From assembly GCF_900156535.1 (NCBI RefSeq), contig NZ_FTNV01000001.1, forward strand, positions 1,426,001 to 1,490,000: DNA of 64,000 nt, given 5' to 3'. Below the pieces are notes generated by a model that was not told where the DNA came from, did not search any database, and saw only the letters and a program-made list of their open reading frames with translations. A program made the position numbers and the translations under genes. Of this stretch, positions 32,575 to 41,994 are shown piece after piece (position 1 is the stretch's first letter; the number at the start of each line of letters is the position of its first letter). The stretch is from Roseovarius nanhaiticus. Its GTDB lineage: Bacteria; Pseudomonadota; Alphaproteobacteria; Rhodobacterales; Rhodobacteraceae.

Positions 32575-33699
32575 ATGACATACGATCTGGCCGTGGTTGG
32601 CGGCGGCATTCTGGGCCTTGCACATGCGTGGCAGGGCGCGCGCGCCGGGCTGCGCGTCGCCGTGTTCGAGCGTAATGCGTATGCCGACGGCGCATCCGTG
32701 CGCAATTTCGGCATGCTTGCCATCGCGGCGCAGCAGCCGGGGCCGGAGCTGCAAAGCGCGCGGGCAAGTCTGGCTGCGTGGCAGGAGGTGGCGGCGAGCG
32801 CCGGCATCTCGCTGCGCCAGGCGGGCTGCCTTTTTGTGGCGCGGCGCCCCGAAGAGATGGACCTCTTGGTCGAGAGGGCTGCGGCACGTGGCCCCGACGT
32901 GCAGGACTTCACGCTGATTGGCGCCGAGGATCTGGCGTGCCATGCGCCGGGTCTGAAGGAGGGCGCGCTGGGCGCGCTCTATAGCCCCGAGGCGTGGAAG
33001 GCGGACCAGCGCGGCGTGCCTGCCGCGATCGCCGCTTGGCTGGCACGCGACCATGGTGTCACCTTTCATTTCGGAACAGAAGTGATCCATGCGGGCGATG
33101 GCCAGGTCGAGACGACCGACGGGCAGCACGCGGCGGGCCAGATCGTGATTTGCGGCGGAAATGACTTTGCCCGGCTTTGTCCCGATGCTTGGGCGCAAAG
33201 CGGCGTTTCCACCTGTCGGTTGCAGATGCTGCGCACAGCGCCGCAGCCCGAAGGCTGGCGGCTCAAGCCGTTCGTCATGGGCGGGCTCAGCATGGCGCGC
33301 TATACCGCGTTTGCCAATTGCGACGCGCTGCCTGCTCTGCGCGCGGTGCAAAGCGCTCAGATGCCCGAGGCTGTGAAACACGGTGTACATGTGATTATCG
33401 CGCAGGAGGATGACGGAAGCATCACATTGGGGGACTCGCATCACTATGGTGCCGGTGCCGCGCCAGACGATCCCGCCAAGGTCGATGACTTGATCCTGGC
33501 CGAGACAGATGCGCTGATGACACTCCCGGAAAGGCGCATCGCCGCGCGATGGGTCGGCAACTATGCGCATCTGAGCGGTCAGTCGCTCTTGCGGATATCC
33601 CCGTGCGCCGGCGTGACAGCGGTCACCGTCACGAACGGGCAGGGAATGACACATGGTTTCGCCGTTGCGGCCGAGACGATCGCAAACCTGACGGCCTGA
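32575..33699 (+). CDS. FAD-dependent oxidoreductase, TIGR03364-like
   Basis: This 374-aa D-amino-acid-oxidase-fold protein has the FAD dinucleotide motif [12 protein letters not shown] (7-18) and [17 protein letters not shown] (33-49). The RNFGM part is typical of a subgroup tied to aminophosphonate degradation in other bacteria. A C-terminal [14 protein letters not shown] covers the flavin. It probably oxidatively deaminates a small amine. No phosphonatase or phosphonate transporter gene lies beside it here, so the aminophosphonate role is only suggested by family. It is divergent from ispH. Confidence 0.7.
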   Translation: MTYDLAVVGGGILGLAHAWQGARAGLRVAVFERNAYADGASVRNFGMLAIAAQQPGPELQSARASLAAWQEVAASAGISLRQAGCLFVARRPEEMDLLVERAAARGPDVQDFTLIGAEDLACHAPGLKEGALGALYSPEAWKADQRGVPAAIAAWLARDHGVTFHFGTEVIHAGDGQVETTDGQHAAGQIVICGGNDFARLCPDAWAQSGVSTCRLQMLRTAPQPEGWRLKPFVMGGLSMARYTAFANCDALPALRAVQSAQMPEAVKHGVHVIIAQEDDGSITLGDSHHYGAGAAPDDPAKVDDLILAETDALMTLPERRIAARWVGNYAHLSGQSLLRISPCAGVTAVTVTNGQGMTHGFAVAAETIANLTA

Positions 33700-33728
33700 C
33701 CGAGCGCAGGCGCGTCAGAGCCGGTCTG

Positions 33729-34307
33729 TCAATCGGTCGTCTCAACAGTGTCGTTGCTCGAGCGATCATTCTGGCCTTCGCGCGGGGGGCGCCCGATCAC
33801 GTCTTTGAGATCTTCCAGTTCGATGAAGTTGTCCGCCTGTCTGCGCAGATCGTCCGAAATCATCGGCGGCTGGCTGCGAATGGTCGACACGACAGAAACA
33901 CGCACGCCCTGCCGCTGTAGCGACTCGACCAGCGGGCGAAAATCGCCGTCGCCGGAGAAGAGCACAATGTGATCGACGCGCGGAGCCAACTCCATCGCAT
34001 CCACCGCCAGTTCGATATCCATGTTGCCCTTCACCTTTCGGCGACCCTGGCTATCGGTGTATTCCTTGGCGGGCTTCGTCACCATTGTGAAGCCGTTGTA
34101 GTTAAGCCAGTCGACCAATGGGCGGATCGGTGAATAGTCGTCATTTTCCAGCAGCGCAGTATAGTAGAACGCGCGCAAAAGCTTGCCGCGGCGCATGAAC
34201 TCACTGCGCAGCAACTTGTAGTCAATGTCGAACCCCAGTGCCTTACCCGCAGCGTAAAGGTTGGACCCGTCGATAAAGAGCGCCAGGCGCTCGTCTTTGT
34301 AGAACAT
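33729..34307 (-). CDS. NYN-domain (LabA/PIN-like) protein
   Basis: This 192-aa single-domain protein of the NYN family is a PIN-like fold of putative metal-dependent ribonucleases. The acidic site is visible: Asp13 in FIDGSNLY, DIELAVDAM (about residues 97-105) and SGDGDF (about 119-124). The C-terminal tail is polar and probably disordered. ATG 34305-34307 follows AAAGGAT. It is divergent from folK. In some relatives these proteins turn over structured RNA, but the target here is unknown. Confidence 0.85.
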   Translation of the reverse strand: MFYKDERLALFIDGSNLYAAGKALGFDIDYKLLRSEFMRRGKLLRAFYYTALLENDDYSPIRPLVDWLNYNGFTMVTKPAKEYTDSQGRRKVKGNMDIELAVDAMELAPRVDHIVLFSGDGDFRPLVESLQRQGVRVSVVSTIRSQPPMISDDLRRQADNFIELEDLKDVIGRPPREGQNDRSSNDTVETTD

Positions 34308-34494
34308 AACGATATCCTTTCGGCCCTCGATGGCGTGGCATGGACCGCGCGGCCTGAGGGACAAGGTGTAAATTCGGCGCCGCATTGGAAAAAGCGGAAG
34401 AACCCAAATGGGAGCGCAGTCTTGCCTTGCGGCAGTCGCTCTGAGATCTAGTCATGGTGGCAACGCGGAACCGGCGAGGAAAGGTCCATTCGAC

Positions 34495-35088
34495 ATGGCT
34501 GACGCGAGGGAATTTGGCGATTTTTTGATAGCTTTGGGCGGAAACATGCCATCCGACGACGTTTCTGGCGCCAGATCGCCCGCCGACACGCTGCGCGCGG
34601 CACTGGCGGCGCTGGAAGCCGAAGAGCGGGTCAGTCTTACAGCGGTCAGCCACTTTTACGCCACGCCCTGCTTTCCGGCAGGCGCAGGGCCGGATTACGT
34701 GAACGCCGCCGCGCGGCTGGCGAGCCGCGTTGCGCCCGCGGGGATGCTGGACCTGCTCCACCGGATCGAGGCCGAATTCGGACGCATGCGGACCCAGCGG
34801 TGGGGGCAGCGGGTGCTGGACCTCGACCTGATTGCCTGCGGCGACACTGTGCTGCCCGATCCTGCGACCTATAGGCAATGGCGCGATCTGCCTCGGGACG
34901 CGCAAATGAACTGCGCGCCCGAGACGCTGATCCTGCCGCATCCGCGGCTGGAGGACCGCGCCTTCGTTCTTGTGCCGCTCGCGGATGTGGCGCCGGACTG
35001 GTGCCACCCCGTGACCGGGCGCAGCACCGCGCAGATGCTGTCCGATTTGCCGCCCGAAAGCCGCGCTGAGGTGGTGCGCCTGCCGTAA
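34495..35088 (+). CDS. folK: 2-amino-4-hydroxy-6-hydroxymethyldihydropteridine pyrophosphokinase
   Basis: HPPK adds pyrophosphate to the pterin in folate synthesis. The 197-aa product shows IALGGNMPS near the N-terminus (family ALGSN, here with Gly for Ser), the substrate stretch [11 protein letters not shown], and [15 protein letters not shown] with the Mg-binding Asp pair. [20 protein letters not shown] stands near the C-terminus. A roughly 20-residue insertion rich in polar residues lies before the PHPR motif, longer than in the E. coli enzyme. ATG 34495 follows AGGAAAGG; upstream in-frame starts add unrelated sequence. rpoZ follows 74 bp later. Confidence 0.9.
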   Translation: MADAREFGDFLIALGGNMPSDDVSGARSPADTLRAALAALEAEERVSLTAVSHFYATPCFPAGAGPDYVNAAARLASRVAPAGMLDLLHRIEAEFGRMRTQRWGQRVLDLDLIACGDTVLPDPATYRQWRDLPRDAQMNCAPETLILPHPRLEDRAFVLVPLADVAPDWCHPVTGRSTAQMLSDLPPESRAEVVRLP

Positions 35089-35162
35089 CCTGCTTGCACC
35101 TGGCCGCGCTGCCGCGTAATAGCAAAGTTTACACCCCGATTCTACTCATTCCCGGAGGTCTC

Positions 35163-35516
35163 ATGGCCCGCGTTACGACCGAAGACTGCGTCGACAAGGT
35201 TCCCAACCGTTTCGATCTGGTGCTCCTTGCCGCGCACCGCGCCCGCGAAATCTCGTCCGGCGCATCGCTGACCGTCGAGCGCGACAACGACAAGAACCCC
35301 GTTGTTGCCTTGCGCGAAATCGCCGAAGAGACCCAGAGCGCGGCCGAGTTGCGCGAGCGCATGATCGAATCGAACCAGACCGAGATCGAGGTGGACGAGC
35401 CCGAGGAGGACCAGATGGCCCTGCTGATGGGCGGCGAGGCCGACAAGCCCGCCGAGGACGACATGTCCGAAGAGCGCCTTCTGCGCGAACTCATGAGGGC
35501 GCAAGGTCAGGAGTGA
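35163..35516 (+). CDS. rpoZ: RNA polymerase omega subunit
   Basis: This 117-aa omega subunit helps assemble the beta-prime subunit. The conserved N-terminal part reads [20 protein letters not shown] and continues with [12 protein letters not shown] and [12 protein letters not shown]. The C-terminus is an acidic tail (Glu/Asp-rich after residue 70), common in alphaproteobacteria. CGGAGG precedes the ATG at 35163. It sits 51 bp before the (p)ppGpp synthase gene. Confidence 0.95.
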   Translation: MARVTTEDCVDKVPNRFDLVLLAAHRAREISSGASLTVERDNDKNPVVALREIAEETQSAAELRERMIESNQTEIEVDEPEEDQMALLMGGEADKPAEDDMSEERLLRELMRAQGQE

Positions 35517-35567
35517 CGCCGCGCGCTTCATGCTGACGATGGCCGCGCCGCGCGGCGGGTGAACGTG

Positions 35568-37703
35568 ATGATTACCGCCGACGACCTGATTGCACTGGTC
35601 CGCACCTACAACCCACGCTGCGACGAAACGCTGCTGCGGCGCGCCTATGATTACGGGCGCCGCATGCATGACGGGCAAACCCGCCACTCGGGCGAGCCCT
35701 ATTTCACCCATCCCATCGCCGTTGCATCGATCCTCGCCCAGCAGCGGCTGGGCGATGCGACGCTGGTGACGGCCCTTCTGCACGACACGATCGAGGATAC
35801 CCGCGCCTCCTACGTGGCGGTTGCCGAGATGTTCGGCAGCGAGATTGCCGATCTGGTCGATGGCGTGACCAAGCTGACCAATCTTCAGCTCAGCAGCAGC
35901 GAGACCAAGCAGGCCGAGAATTTCCGCAAGCTGCTGATCGCCATGTCCAAGGACCTGCGCGTCATTCTGGTCAAGCTGGCGGACCGTCTGCACAATATGC
36001 GCACCATCAAGGCGATGCGCCCGGACAAACAGGTGCAAAAGGCGCGCGAGACGATGGATATCTATGCGCCGCTTGCCGGCCGCATGGGCATGCAATGGAT
36101 GCGCGAGGAGCTGGAGGATCTGGCGTTCCGCGTCATCAACCCCGAGGCGCGCGCGTCGATCATGCGCCGTTTCATCACCCTGCAACGCGAATCGGGCGAT
36201 GTGATCACGCGCATCACCGGCGATATCCGCAAGGAATTGGCCAAGGTCGGCATCGAAGCCGAGGTGCTGGGCCGCGCCAAGAAGCCTTACTCGATCTGGC
36301 GCAAGATGCAGGAAAAGGATCTGGCCTTTTCGCGCCTGTCGGACATCTACGGCTTTCGCATCATCTGCGCGTCGGAAAGCGATTGCTATTCCATCCTCGG
36401 CGCAATCCACCAGCGTTGGCGCGCCGTGCCGGGCCGGTTCAAGGATTACATCAGCCAGCCCAAATCGAACGGCTACCGCTCGATCCACACCACGGTTTCG
36501 GGCCGTGACGGCAAGCGCGTCGAGGTGCAGATCCGCACGCGGCAGATGCACGACGTCGCTGAGGCGGGCGTGGCCGCGCATTGGTCCTACCGCGACGGCG
36601 TGCGCAGCGAGAACCCCTTTGCCGTTGATCCCGCCAAGTGGATCAGCACGCTGACCGACCAGCTGGACTCGGGCGACGATCACGAAGATTTCCTCGAGGC
36701 GGTCAAGCTCGAGATGTATTCCGATCAGGTCTTCTGCTTCACGCCCAAGGGCGATGTGATCAAGCTGCCGCGCGGTGCGACGCCCATTGATTTCGCCTAC
36801 GCGATCCACACGCGGATCGGCCATGCGGTGGTGGGCGCCAAGATCGACGGCATGCGCGTGCCTCTCTGGACGCGCATCAAGAACGGGCAATCCGTCGAGG
36901 TGATCATCGCAGACGGGCAGATGCCGCAATCCACATGGCTCGAGATAGCGACGACGGGCAAGGCCAAGTCCGCCATCCGCCGCGCCCTGCGCGAGCAGGA
37001 CCGGGGACGCTACATCAAGCTTGGCCGCGAGCTGGCCCGTGCCGCGTTCGAGCATGTGGGAAAACGCGCGACCGACAAGGCGCTGACCGCTGCCGCGCGT
37101 ACGTTGCGTCTGCGCGACACCGGATCGCTACTGGCACGCCTCGGCAGTGCCGAATTGACCGCGCGCGAAGTCATCAGCGCGGTCTACCCCGACCTCGCCC
37201 CGCAGGGCGGCGAAGAAGTGGGCCGCGACCGCGCGGTGATTGGTCTCGAGCCTGGCCAACGTTTTGAACGGGCAAAATGCTGCGAGCCATTGCCGGGCGA
37301 GCGTATCGTCGGCATCACCTTTCGCGGGCAGGGCGTTACCGTGCATGCCATCGACTGCGACATCTTGCAGAACTACGAGGCGCAGCCGGAACGCTGGATC
37401 GACCTTGCCTGGCATTCGGGTACCCACGCCGCCGCCTATACCGTCGCGCTCGATATCACGATGAGCAATGACGCGGGCGTGCTTGGCCGAATTTGCACCT
37501 TGATCGGCGAGTGCAACGCCAATATCTCCGACCTTACATTCGTGGATCGCAAGCCGGATTTTTACCGCATCCTCGCCGTGCTGGAGCTGCGCGACGCCGA
37601 GCAACTGCACAATGTCATCAGCGTTCTGGACGCCGACAGCGACGTCGCCCAGATAGAGCGTCACCGCGACACCGTCTCTGCCGCTGGCAAGGGCGCAACC
37701 TGA
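35568..37703 (+). CDS. rsh: Bifunctional (p)ppGpp synthetase/hydrolase, RelA/SpoT homologue
   Basis: This 711-aa long RSH is probably the only alarmone enzyme of this kind, as usual in alphaproteobacteria. In order it has an HD hydrolase domain with His72-Asp73 (LLHDTIEDT), a synthetase domain with YGFRIICAS and KSNGYRSIHTT, then a TGS domain (VFCFTPKGDVIKLPRGATPI), a conserved helical/zinc region with RAKCCEPLPGERIVG, and a C-terminal ACT domain (GVLGRICTLIGECNANI). Both catalytic domains look intact. ATG 35568 is preferred; a GTG at 35559 is possible. DUF2062 follows 19 bp later. Confidence 0.95.
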   Translation: MITADDLIALVRTYNPRCDETLLRRAYDYGRRMHDGQTRHSGEPYFTHPIAVASILAQQRLGDATLVTALLHDTIEDTRASYVAVAEMFGSEIADLVDGVTKLTNLQLSSSETKQAENFRKLLIAMSKDLRVILVKLADRLHNMRTIKAMRPDKQVQKARETMDIYAPLAGRMGMQWMREELEDLAFRVINPEARASIMRRFITLQRESGDVITRITGDIRKELAKVGIEAEVLGRAKKPYSIWRKMQEKDLAFSRLSDIYGFRIICASESDCYSILGAIHQRWRAVPGRFKDYISQPKSNGYRSIHTTVSGRDGKRVEVQIRTRQMHDVAEAGVAAHWSYRDGVRSENPFAVDPAKWISTLTDQLDSGDDHEDFLEAVKLEMYSDQVFCFTPKGDVIKLPRGATPIDFAYAIHTRIGHAVVGAKIDGMRVPLWTRIKNGQSVEVIIADGQMPQSTWLEIATTGKAKSAIRRALREQDRGRYIKLGRELARAAFEHVGKRATDKALTAAARTLRLRDTGSLLARLGSAELTAREVISAVYPDLAPQGGEEVGRDRAVIGLEPGQRFERAKCCEPLPGERIVGITFRGQGVTVHAIDCDILQNYEAQPERWIDLAWHSGTHAAAYTVALDITMSNDAGVLGRICTLIGECNANISDLTFVDRKPDFYRILAVLELRDAEQLHNVISVLDADSDVAQIERHRDTVSAAGKGAT

Positions 37704-37722
37704 AGTAGAAAGAGGGCTCGCA

Positions 37723-38397
37723 TTGGTCTTCAAGCGACGAGACAGAAGATCCGTCTGGAAGGCCACCGCTCGCTTCTTCTGGCCGCAGGGGGGGTGGACG
37801 CGCGCGGCAAAATACGTGCGCCATCGTCTCACCCGCTTGCCAGACCCGCCGCACCGTATCGCGCGCGGCATCTTTGCGGGTGTTCTGGTGACCTTTTCGC
37901 CCTTCTTCGGACTGCATTTCGTGCTGGCCGCGCTGATCGCCATGATCCTGCGCGGCAATATCATCGCGTCACTGCTGGCCACCTTCGTAGGCAATCCGCT
38001 GACGTTTCTGGCCATCGCCGCCAGCTCGCTTCAGACCGGGCATTTCCTACTGGGCACGGGGCGCAATGTGCTGCAGGAGTCAGATCTGAGCCTGGCCGAG
38101 AAATTCTCGGGTGCGGCGGCGGATCTCAAGCATAACTTTCTGTCGATCTTCACTCATGAGCGCGCGCATTGGGATCAGCTGGCGCTGTTCTACAATGATG
38201 TGTTTCAGCCCTACATGGTCGGCGGGATCGTCGTGGGGCTGATCGCGGGTCTGGCAGGCTATTATTTCTCGCTGCCGATTATCATGGTTTACCAAAAGCG
38301 CCGTCAGGCCAAGTTGAAGGCGAAATGGATCGCGCTCAAGCAAAAGGCCGCGGTGGAAGATGCGAAAGCGTCACACAATGAAACCGGCCCGCGTTAG
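37723..38397 (+). CDS. DUF2062 membrane protein
   Basis: This 224-aa protein has a basic N-terminus, about three or four membrane segments and the DUF2062 core: ARGIFAGVLVTFSPFFGLHF, then ATFVGNPLTF with its conserved GNP. The start is a TTG at 37723 with AGAGGG upstream; no in-frame ATG is better placed. The C-terminal tail is a Lys/Ala-rich charged helix. It follows rsh by 19 bp and is probably co-transcribed. Function is unknown. Confidence 0.85.
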   Translation: MVFKRRDRRSVWKATARFFWPQGGWTRAAKYVRHRLTRLPDPPHRIARGIFAGVLVTFSPFFGLHFVLAALIAMILRGNIIASLLATFVGNPLTFLAIAASSLQTGHFLLGTGRNVLQESDLSLAEKFSGAAADLKHNFLSIFTHERAHWDQLALFYNDVFQPYMVGGIVVGLIAGLAGYYFSLPIIMVYQKRRQAKLKAKWIALKQKAAVEDAKASHNETGPR

Positions 38398-38478
38398 GTG
38401 ACTTGACGCCGTGGCGCTGTGCCATTTGAGTTGAAGGTGTCATGCGCCGGCGCAGGTCGGGGCATCGCGGGGGAAGTT

Positions 38479-39225
38479 ATGCCAGATATATCCAGATTGC
38501 GCCTCGGCGTGAACATCGACCATGTCGCCACCTTGCGCAACGCGCGCGGTGGCGCGGTTCCGGACCCGATCCGCGCCGCGCTGATGGCCGAGGCCGCAGG
38601 CGCCGATGGGATTACCGCCCATCTGCGCGAGGACCGCCGCCATATCGTCGACAGCGATATCGACGCGTTGATGGCGCAGTTGACCGTGCCGCTGAACTTC
38701 GAGATGGCCGCGACCGAGGAAATGCAGGCCATCGCGCTGCGCCTCAAACCCCATGCCGTCTGTCTCGTTCCCGAAAAGCGCGAAGAACGCACGACCGAGG
38801 GCGGGCTGGACGTGGCCCGCACCGAGGACAAGCTGACCCGCTACATCGCGCCCCTGCGCGAAGCCGGCTGTCGCGTGTCCATCTTCATCGCCGCCGACGC
38901 GGAGCAGATCGAGGCGGCGGCGCGCACCGGCGCCGACATCATTGAGCTTCATACCGGCGCCTATTGCGATGCCCATGCCGATGGCCACATGGATGTCCGA
39001 GATCGCGAATTCGAGGCGCTCCGCGAGATGGCGACATACGCCCACTCGCTCGGCCTTGAGGTCCATGCCGGCCACGGGCTGACTTTCGACACGGTCGCGC
39101 CCATTGCCGCGCTACCCGAGGTCATGGAGCTGAATATCGGCCATTTCCTGATTGGCGAATCCGTCTTTCTGGGGCTGGAAGGTGCCATCGCCAAGATGCG
39201 CAGCCTGATGGATGCCGCCCGATGA
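38479..39225 (+). CDS. pdxJ: Pyridoxine 5'-phosphate synthase
   Basis: PdxJ joins 1-deoxyxylulose 5-phosphate and 3-amino-2-oxopropyl phosphate to pyridoxine phosphate, in the deoxyxylulose-dependent B6 route. The 248-aa TIM barrel shows [17 protein letters not shown] (9-25), [38 protein letters not shown] and a C-terminal [13 protein letters not shown] 38479 follows GGGGGAAG. It heads the conserved pdxJ, ABZJ_00895-type, acpS, lepB, rnc, era run and overlaps the next gene by ATGA. Confidence 0.96.
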   Translation: MPDISRLRLGVNIDHVATLRNARGGAVPDPIRAALMAEAAGADGITAHLREDRRHIVDSDIDALMAQLTVPLNFEMAATEEMQAIALRLKPHAVCLVPEKREERTTEGGLDVARTEDKLTRYIAPLREAGCRVSIFIAADAEQIEAAARTGADIIELHTGAYCDAHADGHMDVRDREFEALREMATYAHSLGLEVHAGHGLTFDTVAPIAALPEVMELNIGHFLIGESVFLGLEGAIAKMRSLMDAAR

Positions 39226-39656
39226 ATTACCTGCGCTACACCGCCGTATTCTTGGGCATCGCGGTCCTCTCGGCGTTAATCGTCCTGGCGCTGAATGCCT
39301 GGGCGGATGCGGGTCTCGGTTCGGCTGGACAGCTTTTGGCCCCGGCGATGATCGCGGCCCTTCTCGAAGGCCGCTCTTTCGTGCGCGAGGAATCGCGCAT
39401 GCCCAACCCGTCCGAGGCGTGGAATTTCGCGCTGCTGGCGACGGGGCTGGCCATCGTTCTCAATGTGGCGCTCAGCTATGCCTCGACCTGGGTCATCCCG
39501 CCCGCATCGGTGCAAAGCGTGACACCCTTCGGCACGCGCGGCTACTGGATCATGCTTGTCGTGCATTCGATCATCTACCTTCTGTCCAACCGATTTTTCC
39601 TGGGCCTCGGCGCGCGCAACGAAGAGGCGCGCCGCAACCGGCCCGGCGCCTCCTGA
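39222..39656 (+). CDS. ABZJ_00895-family membrane protein
   Basis: This 144-aa protein has four hydrophobic segments separated by short polar loops, with a conserved-looking charged loop [17 protein letters not shown] after the second segment. It is of the uncharacterised ABZJ_00895 family. It overlaps pdxJ by ATGA and precedes acpS by 10 bp, so it is embedded in a core operon, suggesting membrane or lipid-linked housekeeping. Nothing further can be read from the sequence. Confidence 0.75.
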   Translation: MNYLRYTAVFLGIAVLSALIVLALNAWADAGLGSAGQLLAPAMIAALLEGRSFVREESRMPNPSEAWNFALLATGLAIVLNVALSYASTWVIPPASVQSVTPFGTRGYWIMLVVHSIIYLLSNRFFLGLGARNEEARRNRPGAS

Positions 39657-39666
39657 TCGCGCGCGC

Positions 39667-40071
39667 ATGATCCTCGGCATCGGCACGGATCTGGCCAATA
39701 TCGAGCGGATCGCCCGCACGCTCGACCGCTTTGGCGACCGCTTTCGCAATCGCGTGTTTACGCCGATTGAGCAGCAAAAGGCCGAGGCCCGCGCCGATAC
39801 CCCCGGCACCTACGCCAAACGCTGGGCCGCCAAGGAGGCCTGTTCCAAGGCGCTGGGCACCGGCCTGCGGATGGGCATCGCGTGGAAGGACATGGCCGTC
39901 AGCAACCTGCACACAGGCCAGCCGGTGATGGAGGTCACGGGCTGGGCCGCCGAACGTCTGGCCGAGATGACGCCGCCGGGCCATGACGCGCTGATCCACG
40001 TCACGCTGACCGATGATCACCCTTGGGCGCAAGCCTTCGTCGTGATCGAGGCGCGGCCCCTCGCGCCCTAG
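39667..40071 (+). CDS. acpS: Holo-[acyl-carrier-protein] synthase
   Basis: AcpS transfers 4'-phosphopantetheine from CoA to apo-ACP. The 134-aa product has the metal-binding Asp8 in [12 protein letters not shown] and the second signature [16 protein letters not shown] with its Glu. Length is normal for the family. It lies between the ABZJ_00895-type gene and lepB in the conserved core operon. Confidence 0.95.
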   Translation: MILGIGTDLANIERIARTLDRFGDRFRNRVFTPIEQQKAEARADTPGTYAKRWAAKEACSKALGTGLRMGIAWKDMAVSNLHTGQPVMEVTGWAAERLAEMTPPGHDALIHVTLTDDHPWAQAFVVIEARPLAP

Positions 40072-40164
40072 CGCCGCCACCACAGGCGCCGGGTTGACTT
40101 GGCCGCGCCCCGCGCCCATGAAGCATCGGCACACAGCATCCACGACGACAGGCGGAGACGGCGC

Positions 40165-40995
40165 ATGGCCAAAGATGCCAAAACTGGCAATCCCATCATC
40201 GAGACGATCAAGACGGTGGTCTTTGCGCTGCTGATCGCGGGCCTCTTTCGTACCCTGTTCTTTCAGCCGTTCTGGATCCCCTCCGGCTCGATGAAAGACA
40301 CGCTGCTGATCGGGGATTTTCTTTTCGTGAACAAGATGGCCTATGGCTATTCCTACGCGTCGTGCCCCTCGATCGCGATTGGCCCGATCGACATTGATGC
40401 CGCGGATATTTGCGGCTTCCTCGATGGCGATAACACCCGCATCTGGGGCGAGGAGCCCGAGCGCGGCGACATCATCGTCTTTCGCCATCCGGTGAACCAA
40501 AAGGACTTCATCAAGCGGCTGGTCGGCATGCCCGGCGACACTGTCCAGATGAAGGATGGCGTTTTGCATCTGAACGGCACGGCGGTCGATCTGCAGGATG
40601 ACGGCACCTTCGACGAGGTCTACGCGCCCCAAGGTTCGATGAATTCGCGCCCGCGCTGCGAAAACGGCGTCGTGGGCGAGGGCGGGCTTTGCACCAAGTC
40701 GCGCCAGATCGAGACGCTCCCCGGCGGGCATAGCCACGCGATCCTCAATATCGACGATCAGCGTTCGGACGACACCGGCGTCTTTACCGTGCCCGAAGGG
40801 CATTACTTTTTCCTCGGCGACAACCGCGACAACTCGACCGACAGCCGGTATCCGCAGACCGTGGGCGGCGTCGGATTTGTGCCCTACGAGAACCTGATCG
40901 GCCGCGCGGGCCGCGTCATCTTCTCCTCGGCGGGCTCGTCCATGCTCTATTTCTGGACATGGCGGGGGGACCGCTTCTTCAAGAGGCTCGATTGA
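40165..40995 (+). CDS. lepB: Signal peptidase I
   Basis: This 276-aa inner-membrane leader peptidase has one N-terminal membrane anchor (about 15-33). The catalytic Ser42 lies in PSGSMKDTL and Lys117 in KRLVGMPGD, with the C-terminal [11 protein letters not shown] box. The periplasmic domain carries four cysteines, Cys67/Cys83 and Cys165/Cys176, so two disulfides are possible, within insertions before and after the Ser-Lys core. ATG 40165 follows GGAG. The stop codon overlaps the rnc start (TTGA). Confidence 0.95.
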   Translation: MAKDAKTGNPIIETIKTVVFALLIAGLFRTLFFQPFWIPSGSMKDTLLIGDFLFVNKMAYGYSYASCPSIAIGPIDIDAADICGFLDGDNTRIWGEEPERGDIIVFRHPVNQKDFIKRLVGMPGDTVQMKDGVLHLNGTAVDLQDDGTFDEVYAPQGSMNSRPRCENGVVGEGGLCTKSRQIETLPGGHSHAILNIDDQRSDDTGVFTVPEGHYFFLGDNRDNSTDSRYPQTVGGVGFVPYENLIGRAGRVIFSSAGSSMLYFWTWRGDRFFKRLD

Positions 40996-41699
40996 AACTC
41001 TCGGGTGAATTGACGAATTTCGCAGGCCGGCTGGGGCATGAATTTACCCGGCCCGCCCTGCTGATCGAGGCGGTCACGCACCCCTCGATGTCGTCGCCCA
41101 GTCGGGCGGACAACCAGCGGCTGGAATTCTTGGGCGATCGCGTGCTGGGCCTCGTCATGGCCGAGGCGCTGCTGGAGCATGACCCTACCGCCGCCGAAGG
41201 CCAGTTGGCGCCGCGCTTCAACGCGCTGGTGCGCAAGGAGGCCTGCGCCGACGTCGCGCGCCAGATCGATCTGGGCAAGGTGCTGAAACTTGGCCGATCC
41301 GAGATGCTGTCGGGCGGGCGCCGCAAGGAGGCGCTTTTGGGCGATGCGATGGAGGCGGTGATCGCCGCGGTCTATCTTGACGCAGGGTTTGACGCCGCCC
41401 GCGCCATGATCATGCGCCTTTGGGGCGCGCGCATCGGCGATGTGGCCGACGATGCGCGCGACCCCAAGACCGCGCTGCAGGAATGGGCGCAGGCGCGCGG
41501 GATGACTCCGCCGAAATACCTGCAGACGGATCGCAGCGGGCCTGACCACGCCCCGCAATTCACCATTACGGCCCAGTTGCCCAATGGCGCCGCCGAGGCC
41601 GCCACCGCAGGCTCCAAGCGCCAGGCCGAGCAGGCCGCGGCGCAGATGCTCCTCACGCGGCTGGAAAGTGGTCAGACAAAAACGCCCCCGGAGGATTGA
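40992..41699 (+). CDS. rnc: Ribonuclease III
   Basis: This 235-aa double-strand-specific RNase processes rRNA and mRNA. The signature motif [18 protein letters not shown] (41-58) carries catalytic acids, and [20 protein letters not shown] supplies the remaining metal ligands. A C-terminal dsRNA-binding domain ends in [20 protein letters not shown] at 40992, overlapping the lepB stop and preceded by AGAGG, is preferred over the ATG at 40959, which would overlap lepB by 37 bp. The end of the gene holds the terminator of the small antisense-strand gene downstream. Confidence 0.93.
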   Translation: MKLSGELTNFAGRLGHEFTRPALLIEAVTHPSMSSPSRADNQRLEFLGDRVLGLVMAEALLEHDPTAAEGQLAPRFNALVRKEACADVARQIDLGKVLKLGRSEMLSGGRRKEALLGDAMEAVIAAVYLDAGFDAARAMIMRLWGARIGDVADDARDPKTALQEWAQARGMTPPKYLQTDRSGPDHAPQFTITAQLPNGAAEAATAGSKRQAEQAAAQMLLTRLESGQTKTPPED

Positions 41700-41710
41700 C
41701 CTCGGGGGCG
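41678..41710 (-). terminator. Intrinsic terminator of the 27-codon gene
   Basis: On the minus strand an 11-bp GC stem with one bulge (arms 41700-41710 and 41683-41694, loop 41695-41699) is followed directly by TTTTT (41682-41678). This is a classical rho-independent terminator. It overlaps the end of rnc on the other strand. Confidence 0.75.
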
Positions 41711-41762
41711 CGACACTTCGTACCCGCATCTGCCATATAAGAGACGGGCGGAATTATTTCTT

Positions 41763-41846
41763 TTACATCGCAGCAATCAAGGCAGCGGGCAGGGCGACCA
41801 TGCCAGCGGTGATAAGCGTGATGGAAAGTGCGAGACCTTTGAACAT
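41763..41846 (-). CDS. 27-aa single-pass membrane microprotein
   Basis: A very short gene with strong expression signals: ATG 41844-41846 is preceded by GGGAGGA with a TATATC spacer, and 53 bp past its stop lies a textbook intrinsic terminator (41678-41710). The product, MFKGLALSITLITAGM followed by VALPAALIAAM, is one hydrophobic helix with a single Lys at the N-terminal end, so an inner-membrane microprotein is predicted. It lies between rnc and era on the opposite strand, which would interrupt the usual rnc-era operon. I do not recognise a family. Coding status rests on ribosome-binding site, composition and terminator. Confidence 0.55.
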   Translation of the reverse strand: MFKGLALSITLITAGMVALPAALIAAM

Positions 41847-41994
41847 GATATATCCTCCCGATTTTTTGTTCTCAGAACAGATAGGCGCGCGCAGACCCGC
41901 CCCAATGCGACCTGGCGCCGCAGGCGCGGCGCCCTCTGGGCATTGCCGCGCCGATCGGGTAGGGCTGCAGCCTGCAACAGACGGATAGAGACCC

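Noticed and set aside
35142..37055. 637-codon open frame antisense to rpoZ and rsh
   Set aside because: Spans two certain genes on the other strand and looks like codon-bias shadow sequence.
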